Source: Clostridium sp. AM34-11AC (GTDB lineage Bacteria; Bacillota; Clostridia; Lachnospirales; Lachnospiraceae). From it: a stretch of 6,230 nt of DNA. Position 1 is the first letter of the stretch; the number at the start of each line of letters is the position of its first letter. The DNA lies in the NCBI RefSeq assembly GCF_003435375.1, contig NZ_QWGL01000060.1:1-6230 (forward strand), read 5' to 3'. A program made the translations under genes and the position numbers. This document shows, piece by piece, positions 1-5,477 of the stretch. The notes below the pieces were generated by a model. It saw only the letters and a list, made by a program, of their open reading frames with translations, searched no databases and was not told the DNA's origin.

Positions 1-37
1 TTATTAGCCACTACTGTTACAACGTTAGTATAGCACT
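1..37. other. Unassigned sequence directly after the reverse transcriptase break
   Basis: This short stretch follows the stop that ends the reverse transcriptase frame. Read on the minus strand from base 40, frame 0 begins with TGA, frame 1 stops after four codons, and frame 2 is open to the edge but encodes KCYTNVVTVVAN, which does not resemble the LPFxDRVV-type segment expected next in DGR reverse transcriptases. It is more AT-rich than the genes beside it and holds an imperfect inverted repeat at 10-29 (ACTACTGTT against AACGTTAGT, with one mismatch and one G-T pair). It may be the first bases of an inserted element or decayed phage DNA. I recognise nothing specific in it. Confidence 0.35.
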
Positions 38-295
38 TCACGCCATTATCTGCCGCTCTTTCGGTTCGTACACCTTAAAGTAATGGTATTTGCTTGGCTC
101 ATAGGCAAGGTTTATAATATCTTCCCGCACCTTGTCTAAGTTTTCCTCTTTGTCTTTCGTAAAAATCAGTACGTCTTTTCTGTGCCGTTTACACTTTCTG
201 GCTTTGTTATAGGCTTTCTGTACGTTTCCATAGTCGCCCATAGCCTCTAAAAGCGTAATGCGCCGCCAGAGGCTGTAAGTAAGCAGCTGCCCCAT
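38..295 (-). pseudogene. DGR reverse transcriptase, N-terminal fragment, prematurely ended or interrupted
   Basis: This is the start of the reverse transcriptase that in diversity-generating retroelements makes adenine-mutagenised cDNA from the template repeat. The 85 residues match the N-terminal region of the DGR/retron-like family: LWRRIT (9-14), NVQKAYNKARKCKRHR (24-39), ENLDKVREDI (51-60), then Y-x-P (65-67), Y-H-Y-F-K-V (70-75) and EPKERQIMA (77-85). Family members continue with an LPFxDRVV-like segment, then the palm with its YxDD motif, to more than 300 residues in total; here a TGA (40-38) ends the frame and nothing catalytic remains. The start ATG lies 6 bases after the avd stop and in the same frame; avd's own TAG bounds the frame upstream. 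No ribosome binding site stands at normal spacing (an AGGA ends one base before the ATG), so translation probably depends on termination of avd. Alternatives are an insertion beyond this point (IS or group II intron) or a sequencing error. Family call firm; cause of the break unknown. Confidence 0.82.
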
Positions 296-301
296 ATCCT
301 G

Positions 302-658
302 CTATTTTCTGGTCTTTACCTCTTCTATCAGTTCGCCCAGCATAACGCCTATTTCTTTCAGCTTGCGGCAGCTCTCGCCGTAGTGCCGTGCGTTCATAGC
401 GCTATACTTCAAGTCATGCGCCAGCCGCAGCAATTCTTTACTTTCCTGCAATGCCGTATCTACCGTGTATAAGTGGCTTTTCGTTGCCGTCTTATCCCAC
501 TTTATAACCTCTTGCAGCATTTCAAGAATTGCGTTTCTTGTCGCCGTCTGTAAACTGAATTTCTCATACTTTGGGTACTTCGTAAGCAGAGGGTAAATAT
601 ATAGCAGAAAATCGTATATTTTCTGGTGTATAATATCTGTTTTTGTCTGTATGTCCAT
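302..658 (-). CDS. avd: DGR accessory variability determinant (Avd), four-helix-bundle protein
   Basis: Avd is a small basic four-helix-bundle protein that assembles as a pentamer, binds the DGR reverse transcriptase and template RNA, and is needed for mutagenic homing (known from the Bordetella phage BPP-1 system). The 118-residue length fits the family. Visible marks are the helix-turn segment YPKYEKFSLQTATR (28-41), an amphipathic stretch around WDKTATKSHLYTVDTAL (54-70), LRLAHDLKYSAMNARHYG (77-94), and the closing helix KEIGVMLGELIEEVKTRK (101-118), close to the usual L-x-E-I-G-x-M-L-G-x-W/L-I ending. A GGGGG run at 669-665 lies 6 bases before the ATG and can act as a ribosome binding site. 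It sits between the variable protein and the reverse transcriptase, the classical DGR order. Its amber stop is in frame with the reverse transcriptase start two codons later. It appears intact, unlike its partner. Confidence 0.9.
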   Translation of the reverse strand: MDIQTKTDIIHQKIYDFLLYIYPLLTKYPKYEKFSLQTATRNAILEMLQEVIKWDKTATKSHLYTVDTALQESKELLRLAHDLKYSAMNARHYGESCRKLKEIGVMLGELIEEVKTRK

Positions 659-664
659 GCCTTA

Positions 665-669
665 CCCCC
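665..669 (-). promoter_or_regulatory. Ribosome binding site of avd
   Basis: A run of five G on the minus strand lies 6 bases upstream of the avd ATG at 658. It sits after the DGR hairpin, so avd can be translated independently of the variable protein that ends 40 bases upstream. It is a G-rich rather than canonical AGGAGG site, so strength is uncertain. Confidence 0.45.
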
Positions 670-676
670 GTTTATC

Positions 677-697
677 CGGCTGGGCTTTCGCCCGCCG
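677..697 (-). repeat. DGR-type hairpin/cruciform downstream of the variable repeat
   Basis: On the minus strand the arms CGGC+GGGC and GCCC+A+GCCG enclose a GAAA loop: eight base pairs of pure G-C with one bulged A. It begins two positions after the stop codon of the variable protein. In Bordetella phage BPP-1 and other phage DGRs a hairpin or cruciform of 7 to 10 pairs with a GRNA-type four-base loop lies just after the variable repeat and raises the efficiency of cDNA homing; this matches in place, stem length and loop. It is unlikely to be a terminator, because what follows is GATAAACGGGGG rather than a T tract, and avd starts soon after. Confidence 0.8.
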
Positions 698-698
698 T

Positions 699-815
699 CT
701 ACAGAGAGTCACACGCCCCACGAGCGCCAATGCCCGTACCGACAAGCCACGGGTAATAGGAGCAATCCACGGCACGAGCGCCGCAATACGCCCCAAAGCT
801 CCAGCTGCCGCCCGC
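699..815 (-). repeat. DGR variable repeat (VR) at the 3' end of the variable protein gene
   Basis: This is the acceptor segment that mutagenic homing overwrites. The reading frame encodes residues 344-380 of the variable protein, with the scaffold GG-W--GA-CGARAV-C---PW-V-T-IGARGACDSL. The positions expected to be AAC/AAT in a template repeat carry S346, S348, F349, Y352, D359, S361, Y362, Y363, L366, G368 and G370. Their codons (AGC, AGC, TTT, TAT, GAT, TCC, TAT, TAC, CTT, GGT, GGC) all end in C or T, consistent with randomised adenines at the first two positions. The invariant tail 731-699 would act as the initiation-of-mutagenic-homing region. The upstream limit cannot be fixed without the template repeat; 815 is approximate. 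GGCGCTCGTG occurs twice inside it (782-773 and 728-719). Confidence 0.78.
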
Positions 816-1841
816 TACCAGCGCCGCCAGAGAATATGCGTAATACTGGTAAATATTACCAACGTCGTAAGACTTCTCGCCTGTGTTCAATGGGCTTTTC
901 TTGTCCCAGCCCCACGCTACGCTTGCGTGGTAGTCTGCATTTGTGGCGTGTTCCGCTCTTGTAATAAGCTCGTCCAGCCACTCCCAGACACGCCCCACGG
1001 CATCTACAACGCCCACGGAAGAAACGGCATTTACCACACTGCCTGTTACGCCCCTACCTGTGTTGCTGGTGGCGCTCCATGCGTTTGTATTTGCGTTATC
1101 CAGTCCGGCAGGGCTGCCAAAAGCATAAGCGCTAAATTCTGCATAGTTCGGCAGACGCTTACCGCTCTTTGCCAGACGTTCTACAAAGTTGTACCAGTTC
1201 ATGCTTTCTGTACCCGTCATAGGTGCGCAGCCGTACTCTGATTTCAAGCCCTTTGCCCCGTCGTCAGAATTAAGGTAAATATCTACCCATGTGCCGCCGC
1301 CTAAATATACCATACCCTCTGGGCTGCATTTCGGGCGGTGTCCCAGTGTCCATACAGAACGTGGTACAATGCCGTTGCTTACTGCACTTTCCCAGCCTGT
1401 GCCAAAAATAACACTGCTGCCATTAAGCGGCTGTAAATTGCTGTCCACCTTGCGGCAGCGTCCATAATGAAAGCCTCCGATTTTACGGCTGTTTGTAGCG
1501 TTCCAGCCTGTCGGGTATGTAGAATTAAGGGAAATCACGTATTTCTCGTCTGCGCTGTCAATTCTGCTGTCGCAGATATATACGTAATAGTCCTTACCTA
1601 CCGCAAAAGCGCTGCCTGCGTCCAGATTAGCAGCCGTAAGAATTGTATTTGCTGTCTTGAAAATTCCAGCGCCGCCCACGGCAATTACGCAGCCCTCTAC
1701 TACAGTCAGCTCATTTGCTCCGCTGGCGTAAATGTACTCATTGCTCGGTGCTACAATATCGCTGATTGTAGCCATTTTATTTACGTTCAAAAGCGCCCTT
1801 GCGTCGGTCTTTGTAACGTCGTCCACTAATAATCTACTCAT
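699..1841 (-). CDS. DGR variable protein, phage tropism determinant with C-type-lectin/FGE-sulfatase fold
   Basis: This is probably the receptor-binding tip protein of the tail whose binding face is diversified by the DGR, as Mtd is in Bordetella phage BPP-1. Residues 1-45 look like a virion attachment segment; 46-130 form a beta-rich domain with GKDYYVYICDS (82-92) and NSRKIGGFHYGRC (117-129), common in gut-phage DGR proteins. The C-terminal 200 residues carry FGE/C-type-lectin marks: KRLPNYAEF (228-236), GRVWEW (283-288), GGSW (344-347) and GARGACDSL (372-380). At 380 residues it is complete. The start is firm: a TAA at 1850-1848 closes the frame upstream, and AAAGGAG (1860-1854) lies 12 bases before the ATG. 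The gene overlaps the end of the 145-residue gene by 8 bases, suggesting coupled translation. With the neighbouring reverse transcriptase broken, the present variant may be fixed. The gene symbol is left empty because sequence identity to Mtd cannot be claimed. Confidence 0.92.
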   Translation of the reverse strand: MSRLLVDDVTKTDARALLNVNKMATISDIVAPSNEYIYASGANELTVVEGCVIAVGGAGIFKTANTILTAANLDAGSAFAVGKDYYVYICDSRIDSADEKYVISLNSTYPTGWNATNSRKIGGFHYGRCRKVDSNLQPLNGSSVIFGTGWESAVSNGIVPRSVWTLGHRPKCSPEGMVYLGGGTWVDIYLNSDDGAKGLKSEYGCAPMTGTESMNWYNFVERLAKSGKRLPNYAEFSAYAFGSPAGLDNANTNAWSATSNTGRGVTGSVVNAVSSVGVVDAVGRVWEWLDELITRAEHATNADYHASVAWGWDKKSPLNTGEKSYDVGNIYQYYAYSLAALVAGGSWSFGAYCGARAVDCSYYPWLVGTGIGARGACDSL

Positions 1842-2271
1842 ACTGCTTTAATACTCCTTTCAGTGCTGCAATGTCGTCTGTTGTCATTCCTGCCACGGTG
1901 TCTGTGCGTTCCAGCGCAATTACCTTGCAGCCCGCTTTTACCGCTTTGGAAAGTGTAAGGGCTGTTCTGTCGTTTCCTGCCTCTCCTGCTGCCGCTGCCT
2001 CGTCAGTCTGGATATGTGTTACTCCCTGCACTGTGCCGGATACGTCGCCCGCTACAAATTTCATGCCTACCGCTGCCTCGTCGCAGTAATATACCGTAAC
2101 CGCCTTTTTCTCTTCCTCTACAGCTGCTACGCCGCACTCAATATAACGCTGGTTCTCTGCGCTCTCGATTTTTGCCAGCAAGTCCGCTGCCGCCAGTTCT
2201 CCGCTTGCTACCATAGCAAGGCAGTTGTAATAGTCCTCTTTTGTCTTTAATACTTTAGGAAATCCTTTCAT
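1834..2271 (-). CDS. Phage tail-module protein of unknown function, 145 residues
   Basis: I do not recognise the family. The N-terminus KGFPKVLKTKEDYYNCLAMV (2-21) resembles the short 'lxTKeDyyN' opening seen in small proteins between tail fibre genes of Firmicute phages. Residues 22-56 look helical and charged, 57-90 beta-rich (AVTVYYCDEAAVGMKFVAGDVSG), 91-101 an Ala/Gly/Glu linker, and the end is helical (MTTDDIAALKGVLKQYE). No signal peptide or membrane segment is visible. AGAAAGG lies 9 bases before the ATG. Its stop overlaps the variable protein start by 8 bases, so the two are probably made in proportion. Placement between the coiled-coil adaptor and the tropism determinant suggests a linker, a tail-tip component or an assembly chaperone; this is inference from position only. 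Confidence 0.85.
   Translation of the reverse strand: MKGFPKVLKTKEDYYNCLAMVASGELAAADLLAKIESAENQRYIECGVAAVEEEKKAVTVYYCDEAAVGMKFVAGDVSGTVQGVTHIQTDEAAAAGEAGNDRTALTLSKAVKAGCKVIALERTDTVAGMTTDDIAALKGVLKQYE
1854..1860 (-). promoter_or_regulatory. Ribosome binding site of the variable protein, inside the preceding gene
   Basis: AAAGGAG is the best Shine-Dalgarno match near the variable protein, 12 bases before its ATG, longer than the usual 5 to 9. It lies within the last codons of the 145-residue gene, so ribosomes finishing that gene pass over it and can re-initiate at the overlapping ATG. Confidence 0.6.
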
Positions 2272-2285
2272 GGTCTGCCGCCTTT

Positions 2286-3422
2286 CTAAAATGTATTTGC
2301 AAGATAGGAATTACCCACGTAGGTAGCCCCTAACACTGCCGTTTCTACTGTTCTTTCGTAATGCTGGCTCATGTATGCTGCACCCATGTAACACAATCCC
2401 AGTATAGCATCATGCTTATAGTCAATGCCCCAGCCGCTTTCTACTCTCTTAAGTCGCTCGTCCAGCGCTGCTATTGCCTCTTTGGTTTCTTTCGTGCCTG
2501 CCTCTGCCTGCTTTTTCACTTCCTGCATGGCTGCTGCCAGCTCTTCAATTTGCAGTTGCAGGCTGCCTGCTATGTCCTCGCCCAGCTTGTCCTTGATACT
2601 CTCAAACCATGTGTTAAATTCGTTTTCAGCGTCCGACTGGAATAGCTTAATTTTTGCCATAAATTCTGTATAGGCGCTTAAAAGTTCCTTGTCCCAGTTG
2701 TCAAGCGTGCTTTCAAAACTGCTGTATCTTTCGTTAAACTGGCTCTCATACTGTGCAAATAAGCCCTCTGTCTTGCTTACGTAGCTGTCATATACGCCCG
2801 CAATCTCTGTAAGGTACTTTTCCATACTCTGCTTATATGCGCTGAACTCGTCCAGCACGGCTGCGCTGTAGGTGTTGAAAAAGTCCGTAAACTGCTTTGT
2901 AAGCACGCTTGCGTCTATCTCTTCCACCGTTCCTGTTACAATGCCGCAGACTGCGCTATTAAATCGCTGGTCTGTGATGTTCTGCGTCTGTATCCTTGTT
3001 ACGCCCTTGCCTACGTAAATATCTGCAAGCGCAAGCTCCCATATTTCCGTGGTGCGTGTTACTGCCGTTGCTGTCGGCTTTGCAGACGGTGTGCCTTTCA
3101 GCACCGCAATATACATATCTCTTTGCGGCAAATCCCAGCGAACTACTACCCTGTCCACCCTGTTAAGCGCTCCCTCTGCCGTATCCAGTGTTACGCTAAG
3201 CGTTGCAGGATTTCTAAAGGCGTAGCCGTTTATAAAGGCATAGCCTGCATTTACTCTTATTTCCATGCCGCTGTAAGCTACCACCTGTAGCCCGTCGCTC
3301 GGCTTTGGAAAAATGCCGTTTGCAATGAAAGTAGCAAAGTACCACGCCCAATCCTCGGCTTTATATACCCTGTCGTACTCTCCGTCTACTGCCACGGCAT
3401 TAAACGGTAAGCTGTTTGCCAT
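2286..3422 (-). CDS. Baseplate/receptor-binding adaptor protein with N-terminal BppU-like domain and long coiled coil
   Basis: A structural tail-tip protein that probably forms a trimeric rod linking the baseplate to the receptor-binding protein. Residues 1-155 match the conserved N-terminal domain of many siphovirus baseplate proteins: FNAVAVDGEYDRVYKAEDWAWYFATFIANGIF (7-38), GLQVVAYSGMEIRVNAGYAFINGY (44-67), and RVDRVVVRWDLPQRDMYIAVLKG (88-110). Residues 166-330 are highly charged, heptad-like helix with many aromatic residues, ending LDERLKRVES (320-329). A short C-terminal domain (334-378) has a repeated hydrophobic pattern (ILGLCYMGAAYMSQ, VLGATYVGNSYLA). The stop of the previous gene is 5 bases upstream, and GAGG within that gene's end stands 8 bases before the ATG. 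It lacks any lectin or enzyme domain, which fits a carrier for the variable protein two genes on. Family call is good; attachment to the variable protein is inferred. Confidence 0.82.
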   Translation of the reverse strand: MANSLPFNAVAVDGEYDRVYKAEDWAWYFATFIANGIFPKPSDGLQVVAYSGMEIRVNAGYAFINGYAFRNPATLSVTLDTAEGALNRVDRVVVRWDLPQRDMYIAVLKGTPSAKPTATAVTRTTEIWELALADIYVGKGVTRIQTQNITDQRFNSAVCGIVTGTVEEIDASVLTKQFTDFFNTYSAAVLDEFSAYKQSMEKYLTEIAGVYDSYVSKTEGLFAQYESQFNERYSSFESTLDNWDKELLSAYTEFMAKIKLFQSDAENEFNTWFESIKDKLGEDIAGSLQLQIEELAAAMQEVKKQAEAGTKETKEAIAALDERLKRVESGWGIDYKHDAILGLCYMGAAYMSQHYERTVETAVLGATYVGNSYLANTF

Positions 3423-3427
3423 TTCTG

Positions 3428-4582
3428 CTACCTCACTTTCCTAATCTGGTCTACCAGCGTCGGCAGGCTGTCGCCAAAGGTCGCCTCTATGGTTTCCTCG
3501 CCTTTCTGGTATGTTTCCGTTACTTCTGTAATACGTGCATCTATCTGTATGCCCCACTTGGTTTCTTTGCAAGTAATACGGTCGCCTAAATCAAAATCAG
3601 CCTTAAATTTTAAGTTTGAATTTGTATTTATGGTACTTACAAAATTTATGTTCTTGCCGTAGTTTTCCAACTCTGCGCCGCCTCTCGTTTTCAGCATTGC
3701 AATATAGGTATTCAGCGGTATTGTTACCTCTGTTTCCCCCTGCTGGTACTTTCTGGCAATGTCCGTAGCGTCGCAGAATACCTCTACTAAATCCAGCCCC
3801 GTTGCGCCCTCGCCGTCCACTGTGGTTACTGGCTGGCTGCCGTCGTCGTCAGCTGCTCCCTGCACATAAATAAAGTTGCCGCAGTTCTCTATACTGGCTG
3901 TATATTCCTGCTCGTTGACATTATCAAAATCTCTTGAAAATATGCAGGGTGTGTTACCCTCGGTATTTGTGGCTGTAAGGTCATTGCCCTTATACAGATA
4001 AAAGCCAAACAGTCTCTCTCTTTCGTTAAGCAGAATGTCATAGCCCAACTTTCCAGCCTGCGCCCTTGCCTTTACTTCCTGCCCCAGTTGTGCGTATACC
4101 TCGTTTGCATATTCAACCGCCACGCCGTCTATGGTTTCCTGCGCCAGAAATGTAAGCAATGGAAAACGCCGCTTTGTTCCTGCTGCGCTGCCGCAGTTGT
4201 TCTTTACCATAAGGTTTATAAGATACTGGTTTGTACCTGTCGCCACAATCTGCGGATAAATGCAGCGCTTATTAAGCCACCAGCTAAGCATATAGCCTTG
4301 TGCCTCTAACTGCTCTAAGCCGTTCTCGTCTTTGGTAATGTGTACGTAGGTTATCTGCGCTGCCCTGCGCCATACGCCGCCGTCGGCGGTCTTTACTTCC
4401 TTTTTTCCGTCGTGCTTGGTTATTAAGTTACCCTCTACCAGCAAACGGCTGTTATTGTCCGTAATCGGCGCAAGCAGGCTAAAAGTTCCTACGTCAAAAT
4501 ACTTTGTATGCCATAGCAGGCTTGCCAGCTCGTCTATAGCTCCCAGCGGCTGTACTGTCTTGTCGAATACTCTAAGCTCCAT
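3428..4582 (-). CDS. Siphovirus ReqiPepy6 Gp37-like tail protein (baseplate hub / tail-associated)
   Basis: This fits the Gp37-like family of siphovirus tail proteins, which sit after the distal tail protein and take the place of the tail-associated (Tal/gp27-like) hub through which DNA exits. Recognisable segments are MELRVFDKTVQPLGAID (1-17), LLWHTKYFDVGTFSLLAP (22-39), LEAQGYMLSWWLNKR (92-106), GYDILLNERERLFGFYLYKG (180-199), FSRDFDNVNEQEYTAS (215-230) with NFIYVQGAAD (236-245), and the closing DLGDRITCKETKWGIQIDAR (331-350), ITEVTETYQ, then FGDSLPT (369-375). Length (384) is normal. The start is supported by TAGGAG about 9 bases before the ATG, which lies 4 bases after the previous stop. 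No lysozyme or peptidase extension is present, so any cell-wall-degrading activity must lie elsewhere. Confidence 0.85.
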   Translation of the reverse strand: MELRVFDKTVQPLGAIDELASLLWHTKYFDVGTFSLLAPITDNNSRLLVEGNLITKHDGKKEVKTADGGVWRRAAQITYVHITKDENGLEQLEAQGYMLSWWLNKRCIYPQIVATGTNQYLINLMVKNNCGSAAGTKRRFPLLTFLAQETIDGVAVEYANEVYAQLGQEVKARAQAGKLGYDILLNERERLFGFYLYKGNDLTATNTEGNTPCIFSRDFDNVNEQEYTASIENCGNFIYVQGAADDDGSQPVTTVDGEGATGLDLVEVFCDATDIARKYQQGETEVTIPLNTYIAMLKTRGGAELENYGKNINFVSTINTNSNLKFKADFDLGDRITCKETKWGIQIDARITEVTETYQKGEETIEATFGDSLPTLVDQIRKVR

Positions 4583-4586
4583 ACCG

Positions 4587-5474
4587 TCACACTCCTAAAA
4601 ATTCCTTGCTGTAGAATATGGATACTTCCAGAGAATTTACGCCGCTGGCTGCATCATACCTAAACATATTGTCGCCTATGGCAAGCTGCATAAATGTACT
4701 GTCTACATCAATATAGCGGAAATAGTCGGTTTCTACGCCGTCCCTTATCAGCTTAGCGCCCTTGCTGCCGTACTTCGTGTTAATCTCTATCACGTCGCCC
4801 GTTTTCATAGTGGCGTTAATCTGTATAAATTCCTCGGTATCCACATTAAGCAGTATCGGGTTTGAAACTGTCCCCAGTGCTGTAAACCTTATCCTCATTC
4901 CTGTTGATACGTCGCCCTCGTTGTAGCAGTCCACTATTACGCTTTCCGCTCGGTATCCGTATATCATGCTCTTTGTGCTGTCCTTTTCAATAACGCAAGG
5001 GAAATGCCACGCAGCCACCCAGCTTGCTATATCCTCTTTTGTTTCTTCCTCTTCCCGCCAGAACGGGTTAAGGCACTCTATTTGTAAATCAAACTCATAA
5101 AGTACCTCTTTCTTTAGTATCTTAGGCTCTCCATACGCCCTGCAATCAATCACACGCTTAAAGCCGCCGTACTCATACACCAGCGTAGCGCTAAGCTCTG
5201 GGTTAAATATCTTAAGCATACGGCGGCGCAGTTCCAATGCCTGCGCCTTGTCCCGTGTGTTGATATGTCCCGCTACGTCTATGTCCCTCGCCTCGATACG
5301 CTGCCCTACGTAGGTGTCGCCGTGCTGTCCCATACTGTTTGTGCTGTAAATGACGCTCGTAACGCCGGAAATGCCCTCTACGTCTTTACTTATATTGCAA
5401 TGGTATACACTGTCTACTCCCAGCTCTAACCGCTCGCCCCTTGAATTTATGTAAGTCAGTTTTTCATTTTCCAT
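4587..5474 (-). CDS. Phage distal tail protein (Dit), Sipho_tail family
   Basis: Dit forms the hexameric ring at the tail tip that joins the tube to the baseplate and closes round the tape measure protein. The N-terminal half shows family features: TYINSRGERLELG (7-19), an IEARDIDVAGHI strand (60-71), LELRRRMLKIFNPELSATLVYEYGG (80-104), RVIDCRAYGEPKI (107-119), and LYEFDLQIECLNPFWRE (125-141), where the N-P-F-W turn is typical of the family. Residues 150-295 form the C-terminal galectin-like or carrier domain. Length (295) is usual. It starts 3 bases after the tape measure stop, with AAGGA overlapping the end of that gene, and precedes the Gp37-like gene by 4 bases, the standard order for siphoviruses of Gram-positive hosts. 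Confidence 0.88.
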   Translation of the reverse strand: MENEKLTYINSRGERLELGVDSVYHCNISKDVEGISGVTSVIYSTNSMGQHGDTYVGQRIEARDIDVAGHINTRDKAQALELRRRMLKIFNPELSATLVYEYGGFKRVIDCRAYGEPKILKKEVLYEFDLQIECLNPFWREEEETKEDIASWVAAWHFPCVIEKDSTKSMIYGYRAESVIVDCYNEGDVSTGMRIRFTALGTVSNPILLNVDTEEFIQINATMKTGDVIEINTKYGSKGAKLIRDGVETDYFRYIDVDSTFMQLAIGDNMFRYDAASGVNSLEVSIFYSKEFLGV

Positions 5475-5477
5475 GTG

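Noticed and set aside
1..40. A simple frameshift in the reverse transcriptase
   Set aside because: The only frame open to the window edge encodes KCYTNVVTVVAN, which does not resume the conserved family sequence, so a one-base slip at this point does not explain the break.
677..697. Factor-independent terminator after the variable protein
   Set aside because: The stem is strong, but no T tract follows on the minus strand and avd starts 19 bases later. Position and loop fit a DGR homing hairpin better.
651..1241. Open frame of 196 codons on the plus strand opposite the variable protein gene
   Set aside because: It lies antisense to a strongly supported gene, its translation is rich in Cys, Arg and Ala without recognisable domains, and it has no ribosome binding site or operon context. 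It is a shadow of codon bias in the real gene.
1467..2271. Several plus-strand open frames (1467-1829, 1871-2089, 2014-2250)
   Set aside because: All lie antisense within the variable protein and the 145-residue gene, and their translations look low-complexity or random.
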